From: Bacillus sp. JCM 19034
GTDB taxonomy: Bacteria; Bacillota; Bacilli; Bacillales; Bacillaceae_D
Length of the DNA stretch: 64,000 nucleotides
Assembly: GCF_001310635.1 (NCBI RefSeq)
Contig: NZ_BAXR01000002.1
Span: 62,001-126,000 of the forward strand
Direction of reading: 5' to 3'
Below are positions 1 to 12,196 of the stretch, one piece after another (the first letter of the stretch is position 1; each line of letters opens with the position of its first letter). The notes beneath the pieces were generated by a model, which was not told where the DNA came from, ran no database searches, and saw only the letters and a program-made list of their open reading frames with translations. The position numbers and the translations under genes are program-made.

Positions 1-30
1 ATCAGCATTAAGACGAGAATTATAAAAATT

Positions 31-73
31 CACACGCTTGGTTGAAGTTCGCTTCGGACAAGCGTGTGTTTTT
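31..73. terminator. Bidirectional terminator hairpin
   Basis: A 10-bp perfect stem, CACACGCTTG (31-40) with CAAGCGTGTG (59-68), is followed by five T on the + strand. Its left flank is AAAAATT, which is a T-run on the minus strand. It can therefore end both an upstream + transcript outside the window and the minus-strand yugU-like gene, whose stop codon lies just to the right. Confidence 0.75.
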
Positions 74-75
74 GG

Positions 76-486
76 TTAAGAAGAAATAGCTTTTAACAGA
101 CACTTTCTCTGTCTTGGTCCATCAAATTCACAGAAATAAACTCCTTGCCACGTTCCAAGTACAAGCCTCCCATTTGAAACAACGATTGTTTGCGAGTGTC
201 CTACGGTACTTGTTTTTAGGTGGGCAGCCGTGTTTCCTTCTAAGTGTCGATCCTTTGGATGGTGCCATGGATAAACTTCATCTAACCTCATCAACATATC
301 TGTCTTGACATCAGGGTCAGCATTTTCATTAACTGTTATACCTGCTGTAGTATGTAAAGAGCATATAATGACTATCCCATCATTTAGTCCGATGGAATGA
401 ATCCATGTTTCGATGTCATTCGTAATTTCAATCATTTGATCACGACTTTTTGTTGGAATTTGTATTATAGTTTCCATAGAATTCAC
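76..486 (-). CDS. yugU: YjbQ/UPF0047 family protein (YugU-like)
   Basis: A 136-residue single-domain protein of the YjbQ (UPF0047) family, the usual length. Visible signatures are [16 protein letters not shown] in the N-terminal third, EGNTAAHLK in the middle and [18 protein letters not shown] near the C-terminus. Some family members show weak thiamine-phosphate synthase activity, but the physiological role is not established. A Shine-Dalgarno sequence (AAAGGAGTG) precedes the ATG on the minus strand. It is a monocistronic gene between terminators. The symbol is by resemblance to B. subtilis YugU; family confidence is high, function low. Confidence 0.85.
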   Translation of the reverse strand: MNSMETIIQIPTKSRDQMIEITNDIETWIHSIGLNDGIVIICSLHTTAGITVNENADPDVKTDMLMRLDEVYPWHHPKDRHLEGNTAAHLKTSTVGHSQTIVVSNGRLVLGTWQGVYFCEFDGPRQRKCLLKAISS

Positions 487-589
487 ACTCCTTTTGACAT
501 AATTAAGTCATATCAAAAGAATTGTATCCTTTCAAGCATGAAATGGATATTTCTCGGGAAATATCGACAGTTCTTTTCTATTATGTATA

Positions 590-627
590 AACCTAATGAG
601 GAGTGTAATTTCCTCATTAGGTTTTTC
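590..627. terminator. Terminator hairpin after the coat-protein genes
   Basis: A 13-bp perfect inverted repeat, AACCTAATGAGGA (590-602) and TCCTCATTAGGTT (611-623), with an 8-nt loop is followed by T5 on the + strand. It lies just beyond the stop of the minus-strand coat gene, so it probably terminates that transcript too, although the minus-strand T-run is poorer. Confidence 0.7.
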
Positions 628-630
628 TGA

Positions 631-954
631 CTATTGTTGGTACGGAAATTGTGATTGATATCCAGAAAATTGCTGGTAAGATTCTGTTAATTTTTGTTGC
701 TCAGCAGGTTCTATCGCATAAAAACCTTTTTTAAACATGACGTTATAAAGATCGCGTTGGCAATTTTGCGTTTCGTTGAAGATTGCAGCAATATCCTGAT
801 ATAATTGATTGTGGCTTAATTCATTTAAAGCAACAGAATAAGAATTAGTCATATTTTTTTCAGTTGCTAATTGGTCATTTAAAAAGTCTCGTTCAGACAT
901 TTGTGGCGTTTTAGGTACTTGTAATTCTGGATTTTGAATCTTTTGCTGTGTCAT
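631..954 (-). CDS. yusN: CotF-family spore coat protein (YusN-like)
   Basis: A 107-residue, Gln-rich, hydrophilic protein with the helical CotF (coat F) domain, for example SERDFLNDQLATEKNMTNSY and the downstream QCQRDLYNVMFKKGFY block. These small proteins resemble ferritin-like helical bundles and are found in spore coats. It lies 12 nt downstream of a second CotF-like gene, so the two form a small operon. The position next to yusI and gcvH matches B. subtilis yusN. Sigma-K or sigma-E control is likely from the family but I did not identify a promoter. Confidence 0.8.
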   Translation of the reverse strand: MTQQKIQNPELQVPKTPQMSERDFLNDQLATEKNMTNSYSVALNELSHNQLYQDIAAIFNETQNCQRDLYNVMFKKGFYAIEPAEQQKLTESYQQFSGYQSQFPYQQ

Positions 955-966
955 GAAATCCTCTCC

Positions 967-1251
967 TTATTGAACCGGTATTGTTGCTTGTTGGTTTTGT
1001 GATGCATTTAGATGGGTCAAAATTTTCTCGTAGTGTCGCTGATGCATCGTACCGGCATTCTCAAGGGCCTGGATAATTTCTTGGTCTTGGCACTGCTGTG
1101 CGAAAAAGTGAGCTTTTTTCATGGCAATTAAGTTCCAAGAGAGCATGTCTGTTAAATAAAGCTGATCTTTCGTTGAAATAACGGCTGGTGGTTGCTGCAT
1201 AAGTGCTTGATTTTGTTGGTTTTGCTGACTAGTAACTTGTGATTGCTGCAT
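967..1251 (-). CDS. CotF-like spore coat protein
   Basis: A 94-residue protein with a Gln/Asn-rich N-terminus followed by a CotF-like helical region (STKDQLYLTDMLSWNLIAMK, then HQRHYEKILTHLN). The open frame extends to 1314, but I place the start at 1251 because AAAGGAGG lies seven bases before that ATG on the minus strand. It is the first gene of a two-gene coat operon with the YusN-like gene. The paralogy of the two proteins suggests an old tandem duplication. The exact coat layer cannot be told from sequence. Confidence 0.75.
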   Translation of the reverse strand: MQQSQVTSQQNQQNQALMQQPPAVISTKDQLYLTDMLSWNLIAMKKAHFFAQQCQDQEIIQALENAGTMHQRHYEKILTHLNASQNQQATIPVQ

Positions 1252-1439
1252 GTTCGTTCCTCCTTTGGAAATGCTGCACATCCATGCAGCGTACCCATTA
1301 TTGGGTGGATACACAATTAGTTTAAGAATATTTGTATTCTTTATCCTAGTGAGATGTTGCTAATGATGAAACATATTGGTTGTGGTTATGATACAATGGG
1401 GCATAATAAGATTTAGACAAGTTAGGAAAGGGTGAGTAT

Positions 1440-1795
1440 ATGGCAATTACGTTTTATCATTATCCGAATTGTGGAACGTGTAAAAAAGCAAAAAAATGGC
1501 TTGAACAAAAAGGTATAGAAATTAATGACGTACATATTGTAAACAGCCCTCCATCAAAGGAAGAGCTAAAAGTGATGGTTGATACGAGTGGTTTGGAACT
1601 TAAAAAGTTTTTTAATACGAGTGGAAAGAAATATCGTGAATTGAATTTAAAAGAAAAACTACCGACAATGACGGAGGATGAAGCATTAGAGCTTCTCTCA
1701 TCAGATGGAATGCTCATTAAACGCCCCATTACTATTGGGATGATAAGGTGACGGTAGGTTTTAAAGAGGATTTATTTGAACAAACTTGGAAATAG
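1440..1795 (+). CDS. yusI: ArsC/Spx-family protein YusI, frameshifted
   Basis: An arsenate-reductase/Spx-like thioredoxin-fold protein with the redox motif CGTCKKAKKW at residues 11-20 and the family RPITIG motif. The uninterrupted frame stops at 1751 after 103 residues. A second frame continues DKVTVGFKEDLFEQTWK to a TAG at 1793-1795, exactly the C-terminus expected of YusI (about 118 residues). One base is missing near 1740. It sits upstream of gcvH as in B. subtilis. The family includes thiol oxidoreductases and Spx-like regulators; the lack of the C-terminal Spx helix points to the former. Confidence 0.8.
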
Positions 1796-1849
1796 ATGTT
1801 TTTATGAAGATCAATATACTTAATTAACGAGGATTTGGGAGGATATATA

Positions 1850-2236
1850 ATGAGTCAAGTACCTAAAGAGTTAACGTATTCAAAAGAACATGTATGGGTT
1901 AAAAATGAAGAAGGCCACGTACGTATCGGAATTACGCACTTTGCTCAAGTCGAACTTGGAGATATTGTGTTTGCTGAATTACCTGAGGTCGGTGAAAAGG
2001 TAACGGCTAATCAGCCATTCGGTAATGTGGAGTCAGTTAAGACCGTATCTGAATTATATGCACCTGTTAGCGGAGAAGTGGTGGAAGTCAATAACGAACT
2101 TGATGATTCACCGGAGCTTGTGAATGAATCTCCGTACGAATCAGCATGGATGCTTCTTATTAAACCGAGTAACGAAAATGAACTTGAAGATCTCATGTCT
2201 GCAGAAAAGTACGAGGAAATGATTAGCCAGGAATAA
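1850..2236 (+). CDS. gcvH: Glycine cleavage system H protein
   Basis: Lipoyl-carrier H protein of 128 residues, the normal length. The lipoylated lysine is in the [20 protein letters not shown] motif around residue 64. It shuttles the aminomethyl group between the P, T and L proteins; in Firmicutes GcvH is also a lipoate donor for transfer to 2-oxoacid dehydrogenases, which fits lipA in this window. The open frame begins at 1835, but GGGAGG lies seven bases before the ATG at 1850. A terminator follows immediately, so it is probably transcribed alone or with yusI. Confidence 0.93.
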   Translation: MSQVPKELTYSKEHVWVKNEEGHVRIGITHFAQVELGDIVFAELPEVGEKVTANQPFGNVESVKTVSELYAPVSGEVVEVNNELDDSPELVNESPYESAWMLLIKPSNENELEDLMSAEKYEEMISQE

Positions 2237-2243
2237 CAGAAGC

Positions 2244-2272
2244 AAAGGTGGTGAGGGTTCATCACCTTTTTA
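2244..2272 (+). terminator. Terminator after gcvH
   Basis: An 11-bp stem with one wobble pair, AAAGGTGGTGA (2244-2254) and TCATCACCTTT (2259-2269), is followed by T residues directly after the gcvH stop. Confidence 0.75.
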
Positions 2273-2366
2273 ATTAGAAATAGTGATTTTGAAAGAACAT
2301 CCATTTATGAGATGATGTCATTTAGGGGACAGTATAAGTATCTTCTATTAAAATGAGGAGGTGCTT

Positions 2367-2606
2367 ATGTTGGAATTTGTAAAGGTTGATGTGACAAGTC
2401 AAGTAGAAGCCAAGTATGAAAATGGCAAGCTTAATTTATATATGGGAGACGCTAAGGTTGGTCAAGTGTTAGAAACAAACGAAGGTTTACAGCATGAAAT
2501 GGCTGCAGGGTTTGAATTTGACAAAGATAAAATATATCGATATGAAAATAAACAGCCAAACCAAGTACGTTCATATGTTGATAACTGTGATGATGGCTGG
2601 TGTTAA
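2367..2606 (+). CDS. yusG: YusG-like DUF2553 protein
   Basis: A small acidic protein of 79 residues resembling the YusG/DUF2553 family, with the core YMGDAKVGQV and a C-terminus ending DDGWC. Its function is unknown. An open GTG at 2361 lies inside the Shine-Dalgarno GAGGAGGTG, so the ATG at 2367 is the better start. It sits between gcvH and the methionine importer, as in B. subtilis, and is closed by a strong terminator. Confidence 0.7.
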   Translation: MLEFVKVDVTSQVEAKYENGKLNLYMGDAKVGQVLETNEGLQHEMAAGFEFDKDKIYRYENKQPNQVRSYVDNCDDGWC

Positions 2607-2622
2607 TTGTTTGATATCCATT

Positions 2623-2666
2623 AATGTCCTAAAATGTCCAAATATGACCTTTTAGGACATTTTTTA
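2623..2666 (+). terminator. Terminator after yusG
   Basis: A 12-bp perfect stem, AATGTCCTAAAA (2623-2634) and TTTTAGGACATT (2650-2661), is followed by a run of T. Confidence 0.85.
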
Positions 2667-2719
2667 TCTGTTTAGGGACTACTCGAGAAAAATTGACAAA
2701 AATTATAATGGTTCATTTG

Positions 2720-2749
2720 TTGACAGTCGAATTTCGCATGTGCTATTAT
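2720..2749 (+). promoter_or_regulatory. Sigma-A promoter of the metNPQ S-box leader
   Basis: A perfect -35 TTGACA (2720-2725) and a -10 TATTAT (2744-2749) are separated by 18 bases. They lie about 37 bases upstream of the S-box aptamer, the right place to start the leader transcript. Confidence 0.7.
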
Positions 2750-2785
2750 TCATAGCAGTTATTTTAGATTCTTTATATAGGAAAA

Positions 2786-2950
2786 CTCTTATTGAGAGAG
2801 GCGGAGGGACTGGCCCAATGATGCCCAGCAACCGGTAAGATAAGGTTATTTATCTTATTAGGTGCTAAATCCTGCAAAGCGTGTGATGCTTTGAAAGATG
2901 AGAGGAAGGACATGACTAAATCCTTTCTGTCAAGGCAGAAAGGATTTTCT
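2786..2950 (+). promoter_or_regulatory. SAM-I (S-box) riboswitch with terminator
   Basis: The leader carries the conserved S-box core, including GAGGGACTGGCCC, ATGATGCCCAGCAACC and the GGTGCTAAATCC block, closed by a P1 helix between about 2786 and 2904. It is followed by an intrinsic terminator with a 12-bp perfect stem (2918-2929 with 2936-2947) and T residues. In this class, S-adenosylmethionine binding stabilises P1 and allows the terminator, shutting off the downstream methionine importer when SAM is plentiful. The start of metN lies 80 bases beyond. Confidence 0.95.
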
Positions 2951-3030
2951 TATGGAGCATGATTTTAATCTATTATTTCACATGATTGAATTCATAGTTT
3001 CTTAACTTTTAGGAATGGAAGTGGTTTTCG

Positions 3031-4050
3031 GTGATTTCTTTAAAAGGGATCAAGAAGCGATTTCAAACAGAAAATGGTCCTGTACAAGCGGTGGACGGAG
3101 TGGACATAACGATTGAAGAAGGCGAGATATTTGGTGTTATAGGTTACAGTGGTGCAGGTAAAAGTACATTAATCCGGATGCTAAATATGCTAGAACGGCC
3201 GACAGATGGTCAAGTCATTGTGAATGAACGAGAGCTTTCTTCATTATCAGCAAAAGAACTACGAAAAGCTCGGCAGGATATAGGAATGATTTTCCAGCAT
3301 TTTAACTTGCTATGGTCACGAACAGTGCGAGAAAATATTGCTTTTCCTCTTGAAATTGCAGGTGTTAAGAAAGAAGACCGGACAAAGCGTGTTGATGAGC
3401 TAATTGAACTTGTCGGTTTGCAAGGTCGTGGTGATAGTTACCCATCGCAATTAAGTGGAGGACAAAAGCAACGAGTTGGTATTGCTCGCGCATTAGCGAA
3501 TAACCCTAATGTATTATTATGTGATGAAGCCACTTCAGCACTTGATCCGAAAACGACTGACTCCATTTTAGAGTTGCTAGTTGATATAAATCAAAAGCTT
3601 GGCTTAACAATTATTCTCATTACACATGAAATGCATGTTATTCGAAAAATTTGCCATCGAGTAGCTGTTATGGATGCTGGTAAAATTGTGGAAATGGGTC
3701 CGGTGTTAGAAGTGTTTAGAAGACCTAAGCAAGAAATGACAAAGGAATTTGTGAAACAAATAACAGAACCTGAAGAGACGATTGAGGCAATATCGTCCTT
3801 AGCAAATGAAGCAAATAGCCGCATGGTACAACTAACTTTTGTTGGTGATGAGACGGAAAGCCCACTTATTACGCAGTTGATCCGAGCTTTTGATATAGAA
3901 GTGAATATTGTCCAAGGTAAAATTACAAAAATTCAGAATGGGTCATACGGTACATTATTCGTTTCTTTAAAAGGAGAAGAAAACGTACTTGATGAGGCGA
4001 TTACCTTCATTAAAGAAAAGAAAGTCGATGTGGAGGTGATCAAAGCATGA
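3031..4050 (+). CDS. metN: Methionine ABC importer ATPase MetN
   Basis: ATP-binding subunit of the MetNPQ methionine importer, 339 residues, usual length. Walker A is GYSGAGKST (about residues 38-46), the signature LSGGQKQR is near 141 and Walker B VLLCDEATSALDP near 161. The C-terminal quarter is the NIL/ACT-like domain that senses methionine in this family. Translation begins at GTG with GGAATGG upstream. It follows the S-box leader and overlaps the permease gene by four bases, so metN, metP and metQ form one operon. Confidence 0.95.
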   Translation: MISLKGIKKRFQTENGPVQAVDGVDITIEEGEIFGVIGYSGAGKSTLIRMLNMLERPTDGQVIVNERELSSLSAKELRKARQDIGMIFQHFNLLWSRTVRENIAFPLEIAGVKKEDRTKRVDELIELVGLQGRGDSYPSQLSGGQKQRVGIARALANNPNVLLCDEATSALDPKTTDSILELLVDINQKLGLTIILITHEMHVIRKICHRVAVMDAGKIVEMGPVLEVFRRPKQEMTKEFVKQITEPEETIEAISSLANEANSRMVQLTFVGDETESPLITQLIRAFDIEVNIVQGKITKIQNGSYGTLFVSLKGEENVLDEAITFIKEKKVDVEVIKA

Positions 4051-4709
4051 ATGAGTTTCTAGAAGATATTAAAATTGATAAATTATGGGAAGCGACGGTT
4101 GAAACGCTTTATATGACGTCGATTTCAGTAGCGGCTACATTCTTCATAGGATTAATTCTTGGTCTAATTTTATACGTAACAAGTAAAGGCGGTTTATGGG
4201 AAAACAAAGTAATCAATTTTATTATTAGTACAATTGTAAATGTGTTTCGTTCTATTCCATTTATTATTTTACTTGTACTCCTAATCCCGTTTACAAGGAC
4301 ACTTGTCGGACGATGCTAGGTCCAAATGCCGCTTTACCCGCTTTGATTGCAGGGGCAGCTCCTTTTTATGCAAGGATGGCCGAAATTGCCCTTAGAGAAA
4401 TAGATAAAGGGGTAATCGAAGCCTCACAGGCCATGGGAGCATCGTCTTTTACAATTATTCGTAAAGTATTAATTCCAGAAGCGATGCCGGCACTTATTTC
4501 AGGTATCACGGTAACGGCGATAGCTTGTAAGTTATACGGCGATGGCAGGGATCATTGGTGCTGGGGGATTAGGACACTTTGCATATTTAGAAGGGTTTCA
4601 ACGCAGTAATAGTATGATTACATTGGTGGCAACAGTAGCAATACTAATCATTGTCTTTATGATTCAATGGATAGGAGACTACTTTTCACATAAAACAGAT
4701 AAACGATAA
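4047..4709 (+). CDS. metP: Methionine ABC importer permease MetP, frameshifted
   Basis: Membrane subunit of the methionine importer. Three frames join into one MetI/MetP-type permease of about 221 residues: the first ends FTRTLVG near 4310, the second runs MLGPNAALPALIAGAAPFYA to about 4523, and the third gives GAGGLGHFAYLEGFQRS and ends at TAA 4707-4709. One base is missing near 4311 and a second shift (two bases lost or one gained) occurs near 4525. The EAA-type loop (EASQAMGASSFTIIRKVLIP), which contacts MetN, is intact. I read both shifts as sequence errors because flanking metN and metQ are intact. Confidence 0.85.
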
Positions 4710-4725
4710 GAGTGGGGGAAAAGTA

Positions 4726-5583
4726 ATGAAAAAAGTATTAGGTTTATTAGGAACATTGGCGTTATCAGTTACATTGGTCGCATGTGGAAATTCAACAACA
4801 GGCTCAGAAGAAGGGACAGCATCAAACACAGATACAGCATCAGAAACAGAAACGTTAAGAGTTGGAGCTTCTGCTGTACCTCATACAGAAATTTTAGAAA
4901 CGGCAAAGCCGCTATTGGCTGAAAGAGGGATTGATTTAGAAATAACAACTTTTATTGATTATATTTTGCCGAATGAAGCGTTATATGAAAATGAAATTGA
5001 TGTTAACTACTTTCAAACTCCTGGATATTTAGCATCACAAATGGATGATAATGAACAGTATGATTTTGTAAGTGTGGGTGAGGTTCATTATGAGCCAATT
5101 GGTGTATATTCAAAAGAGTACAACAGCTTAGATGAGCTTCCTGATGGTGCAACGATCATTATTAGTGATTCTATTAGTGATCATGGACGTATTTTACCAA
5201 TTTTTGAACGTGCTGGTTTAATTGAATTGGATGTTGAAGAAGGAGAACTTGCTCGTATTGAGAATATTTCATCAAACCCGAAAAATTTAAAATTTGATGA
5301 ATATCAAGTTGAGGCAAAAATGTTAGCCCCATCTTTTCAAAATGATGAAGGGGATGCAGTTGTTATTAATACAAACTATGCTCTTGAGGGCGGAGTAGAT
5401 ATTGATGCTTATGGAATCGCCTTTGAAGGAGAAGATGTTCTTCAACCAAATCTATTAGTAGTTAATGCTAGTGACGAAGATAATGAACTAGTTCAAGCTT
5501 TGTATGAAGTTCTAACATCAGAAGAAATACAAGAATTTATTATCGAAAAATACAATGGTGCAGTGATCCCTGTCCAAAAATAA
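4726..5583 (+). CDS. metQ: Methionine-binding lipoprotein MetQ
   Basis: Substrate-binding lipoprotein of the NlpA/MetQ family, 285 residues. The signal peptide has a lipobox LVAC with Cys at residue 20, followed by a Ser/Thr/Glu-rich linker and the binding domain (LRVGASAVPHTEIL, then IDVNYFQTPGYL). It is anchored outside the membrane and delivers methionine to MetNP. It is the last gene of the S-box operon, 16 bases after metP, with a strong terminator after it. Confidence 0.95.
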   Translation: MKKVLGLLGTLALSVTLVACGNSTTGSEEGTASNTDTASETETLRVGASAVPHTEILETAKPLLAERGIDLEITTFIDYILPNEALYENEIDVNYFQTPGYLASQMDDNEQYDFVSVGEVHYEPIGVYSKEYNSLDELPDGATIIISDSISDHGRILPIFERAGLIELDVEEGELARIENISSNPKNLKFDEYQVEAKMLAPSFQNDEGDAVVINTNYALEGGVDIDAYGIAFEGEDVLQPNLLVVNASDEDNELVQALYEVLTSEEIQEFIIEKYNGAVIPVQK

Positions 5584-5600
5584 TCTTTCAGACCATAGAT

Positions 5601-5638
5601 AAAACGCCGTTGAGAACTAACTTCTCAACGGCGTTTTT
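5601..5638 (+). terminator. Terminator after metQ
   Basis: A 16-bp perfect stem, AAAACGCCGTTGAGAA (5601-5616) and TTCTCAACGGCGTTTT (5622-5637), with a 5-nt loop and T-run ends the metNPQ operon. The A-run on the left makes it possibly bidirectional. Confidence 0.9.
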
Positions 5639-5662
5639 ACGTTATTTCGTCTAAATACTTTT

Positions 5663-6110
5663 CTATACTTTATGATGTGTGTTTCTCCTGTGCCAGTTAG
5701 CTAACTTTTTTAGCTTCATGGCAGCAAAAACAAGCATCGCCTGAATTGAAGATTGAATTTTTCCAACCCCCTGGAGGAAATTCAACGCCAACCATGCTTT
5801 TGTTACAGATTGCCATAGACACGTTCAATCATTTCTTTACGCTTTTCGCAATCTCTTTTATTTATATCTGTATGTCGTAAGCGTCAAGCTTCATCCAGTG
5901 ATATACTCTCGGTGAATTAGTGTAAGACAATGATATGTCTGGAAAATAGGTGAATTCAGATATGTACTCGCGATACCCTTCTCGGTTTGTCGTAAGAACC
6001 GGTAGAAGGTGATCTTTTGGACATATGTATCATAGACATACTCAGATTTTCTTAAAATCGCCATGTAGTTTCATCACGTTCTCTTTTAGTTGAGCGTGAC
6101 AAATCCTTAT
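5663..6110 (-). pseudogene. Decayed IS1182-type transposase C-terminus
   Basis: This roughly 600-base stretch has no intact gene, but on the minus strand it carries broken pieces of an IS1182-family transposase in shifting frames: SEYVYDTYVQ, then HTDINKRDCEKRKEMIERVY around 5870-5815, then KHGWR, then IQSSIQAMLVFAAMKLKKL and a stop near 5663. The RKE-x-IERV block and the C-terminal MLVFAAMKLKKLANW are typical of the family. Several stops and frameshifts show it is dead. The N-terminal half and both terminal repeats are not visible, so it is an old fragment between metQ and yurZ. Confidence 0.7.
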
Positions 6111-6254
6111 ACAAAAATGCGTGTTGACCGTCTCTCTTTTTTGCGAGTCTTTGTCGACAGCCTGAAATCTTTAGAAAAAGTCTAGTGCTTTTTGGTATAG
6201 TTTATCTATTTTTGAACATAATACGGATGTCAAAAGTGACTAGGAGGGAAAACG

Positions 6255-6638
6255 ATGGATCAACAGCAAGATCAGGATAATCAAAGTCCAATTCAAATGG
6301 CATTACAAGATTATAAAGAAGGAATTGGCATTTTCACGAAAAAGATGCCGACTATAGCAAAAAAGTATAATGCATTTACGGAAGCATGTTTTGAAGAAGG
6401 GAAGCTCTCGAAAAAAGAAAAACAAATGATTGCATTAGGTATTAGCATTTTTTCACAGGACGAGTATTGCATCATTTATCATACAAAAGGCTGCTTAGAC
6501 GAAGGTTGTACAGAAGAAGAGATTTTAGAAACAGTCGGTGTAACAGCAGCATTCGGTGGTGGCGCTGCGATGAGTCAAGCGGTTACCCTCGTTCAGGAAG
6601 CGATGAAGGAATTAGGAGATAATCAGCCTGTACAGTAA
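6255..6638 (+). CDS. yurZ: Carboxymuconolactone decarboxylase-like protein (YurZ-like)
   Basis: A 127-residue member of the AhpD/carboxymuconolactone decarboxylase-like superfamily. The active-site region reads [17 protein letters not shown], so it has Cys and a downstream His but not the CxxC pair of true AhpD peroxidase partners. The small all-helical fold ([36 protein letters not shown]) is clear. It precedes the suf operon exactly as yurZ does in B. subtilis, but with its own terminator-like hairpin between, so it is probably separately transcribed. The substrate is unknown. Confidence 0.8.
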   Translation: MDQQQDQDNQSPIQMALQDYKEGIGIFTKKMPTIAKKYNAFTEACFEEGKLSKKEKQMIALGISIFSQDEYCIIYHTKGCLDEGCTEEEILETVGVTAAFGGGAAMSQAVTLVQEAMKELGDNQPVQ

Positions 6639-6738
6639 GAGTAGTAAAGTATTTAAACCGTGTAAGATTTCATTAGAAATTCTTACAAAATTATTAGTAA
6701 TCATTTCGCCTGTGATTCAGTTTTATGTTAGAATAAAG

Positions 6739-6768
6739 CAGAGTAGTGCACTGGTGCTACTCTGTTTT
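6739..6768 (+). terminator. Terminator after yurZ
   Basis: Stem CAGAGTA (6739-6745) with TACTCTG (6758-6764), extended by GCAC/GTGC with a small bulge, is followed by TTTTCA. It separates yurZ from the suf operon. Confidence 0.6.
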
Positions 6769-6937
6769 CACTTCTTATAATGTCGCATAGTTAGAACCGG
6801 AATAAGTGGGAGCCGTTTCTTGAACTTTATCTATATTTGTTATAAGATTGTAATGAGAATAAATTGAGAATTAACAATCAATTACATTTTACTCGCTATA
6901 TAAAGAAGATAGCGAAATACATTGGAGGTATGGGAAT

Positions 6938-7723
6938 ATGTCAGCACCATTTTTAAAGATTGAGAATTTGCAAGTGTCAATTGAAGGTAAAGAAATCTTA
7001 AAAAGATTTTAACCTTGAAATTAAAGGTGGCGAGATTCATGCCATCATGGGACCAAACGGTACTGGAAAATCAACGCTTGCCTCAGCGATTATGGGACAC
7101 CCTAAATATGAAATTACAGGTGGATCGATTCATATGAATGGAGAAGATGTTCTAGAGATGGAAGTGGACGAGCGTGCACAAGCTGGATTGTTCTTAGCAA
7201 TGCAGTACCAAGTGAAATTAGTGGGATTACAAATTCGGACTTCTTACGTTCAGCAATCAATGCACAGCGTGAAGAAGGAGACGAAATTTCGCTCATGAAG
7301 TTCATTCGTAAGCTTGATGAGAAAATGGAATTACTTGAAATGGATGAATCTTTCTCGCATCGCTATTTAAATGAAGGATTTTCTGGTGGTGAGAAGAAGC
7401 GTAATGAGATTCTTCAATTGTTAATGTTAGAGCCGAAAATCGCAATTCTCGACGAAATTGACTCAGGTCTTGATATCGATGCATTGAAAGTTGTTTCTAA
7501 AGGTGTTAATGCGATGCGTGGAGAAGAATTCGGATGTTTAATTATTACGCACTATCAACGACTACTGAACTACATTAAGCCTGATAAGGTTCACGTTATG
7601 ATGCAAGGACGCATTGTCAAGTCTGGTGGTTATGAGTTAGCTGAGCAATTAGAGGCTGAAGGTTATGACTGGATTAAAAATGAGCTTGGCATTGAAGATG
7701 AGCGTGTGAATCAAGAAGCGTAA
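6938..7723 (+). CDS. sufC: Fe-S assembly ATPase SufC, frameshifted
   Basis: Non-membrane ABC ATPase of the SUF iron-sulfur scaffold. Reconstruction uses three frames: ATG at 6938 with GGAGG upstream, an extra A in the A-run 7000-7004, then Walker A GPNGTGKST, a missing C near 7208 in MQYPSEISG, then the signature FSGGEKKRNEI and Walker B IAILDEIDSGLD. The two shifts cancel, and the result is exactly 261 residues, the family length. SufC is essential in B. subtilis, so the interruptions are almost certainly sequence errors. It is the first gene of sufCDSUB. Confidence 0.92.
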
Positions 7724-7759
7724 AGAATGAAGAAATATACGTAAAAGGTGGGTATATGT

Positions 7760-10710
<2,951 letters not shown>

Positions 10711-10740
10711 GTTTTGATTAACAAATAAGGAGGGTTCAAC

Positions 10741-12137
10741 ATGGCGAAAAAAATGCCAGATATCGGGGAATATAAATATGGGTTTTCAGATCGTGACGTT
10801 TCGATCTTCCGTTCAAAGCGTGGATTAACAAAAGAGATTGTTGAAGAAATTTCCCGTATGAAAAGTGAACCACAATGGATGTTAGACTTCCGTTTGAAAT
10901 CGTTAGAAACGTTTTATAGTATGCCAATGCCACAATGGGTGGCGACCTAAGTGAGCTAAATTTTGATGATATTACGTATTATGTTAAACCATCTGAGAAG
11001 TCAGAGAAATCTTGGGATGAAGTACCAGAGGAAATTAAAAACACGTTTGATAAACTTGGTATCCCTGAAGCTGAGCAAAAGTATTTAGCTGGGGTTTCTG
11101 CTCAGTACGAATCAGAGGTTGTTTATCATAACATGAAAGAAGATCTTACTGAGCTTGGGATTTTATTTACCGATACTGATACAGCGTTAAAAGAGCATGA
11201 AGAAATTTTCAGAGAACATTTCGGTAAAATCATTCCTCCAACTGATAATAAGTTTGCGGCCCTAAACTCCGCTGTTTGGTCAGGTGGTTCATTCATTTAC
11301 GTACCAAAAGGTGTGAAAACAGATACACCATTACAAGCTTACTTCCGTATTAACTCTGAAAACATGGGTCAATTTGAGCGTACGTTAATCATTGCTGATG
11401 AAGATAGCTCAGTGCATTACGTAGAAGGATGTACAGCACCTGTATATTCAACAAACTCTCTGCATAGTGCGGTTGTTGAAATTATCGTGAAAAAGGATGC
11501 ATACTGCCGTTATACGACAATTCAAAACTGGGCACCAAACATTTATAACTTAGTTACAAAGCGTGCAGTTGCTGATGCAGGTGCAACGATGGAGTGGGTT
11601 GATGGAAACATTGGTTCTAAGCTAACGATGAAATATCCTGCAGTTATTATGCGCGGTGAAGGAGCAAAAGGAACGATTCTTTCGATTGCGATTGCAGGTA
11701 AAGGCCAACACCAAGATGCTGGTGCGAAGGTTCATCATTTAGCACCAAATTGTTCATCAACTATTGTATCGAAGTCAATATCTAAGCACGGTGGTAAAGT
11801 CACATACCGTGGTATATGTCACTTTGGTCGTAAGTCACAAGGATCGAAAGCGAAGATCGAATGTGATACGCTCATTATGGATAATGAATCAACATCTGAT
11901 ACAATTCCATACAATGAAATTTTAAATAATAACATTACACTTGAGCACGAAGCGACGGTGTCAAAAGTATCAGAGGAGCAGTTATTCTATCTAATGAGCC
12001 GTGGTATTCCTGAACAAGAAGCGGTAGAGATGATCGTAATGGGCTTTATCGAGCCATTTACGAAGGAACTTCCAATGGAGTATGCGGTTGAGATGAACCG
12101 CCTAATCAGCTTTGAGATGGAAGGATCTATTGGATAA
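10741..12137 (+). CDS. sufB: Fe-S assembly scaffold protein SufB, frameshifted
   Basis: SufB, the main scaffold subunit, about 465 residues after repair. The first 66 residues (ending MPMPQW) and the rest ([20 protein letters not shown] onwards) are in adjacent frames; one G is missing in the GGG run 10937-10939. The C-terminal region with [20 protein letters not shown] holds the cysteine region used in cluster building. AGGAGG precedes the ATG by about 5 bases. It closes the sufCDSUB operon and is followed by a terminator. Confidence 0.94.
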
Positions 12138-12156
12138 TTTAATCACCTTTTTGAGT

Positions 12157-12196
12157 AGGAGGAGACGAACGTTATTGAGTTCGTCTCTTCTTTTAT
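12157..12196 (+). terminator. Terminator after the suf operon
   Basis: Stem GAGACGAAC (12162-12170) and GTTCGTCTC (12179-12187), lengthened by purine/pyrimidine pairs on both sides, is followed by TTCTTTTATTT. Confidence 0.8.

Noticed and set aside
397-630. Open frame on the + strand overlapping the yugU-like gene and the coat terminator
   Set aside because: It lies antisense to a well-supported gene, has no ribosome-binding site and ends in a terminator hairpin.
6840-6900. Fur-box-like GAGAAT/AATT repeats upstream of sufC
   Set aside because: The repeats do not fit the 7-1-7 Fur consensus with enough matches; AT-rich promoter DNA explains them.
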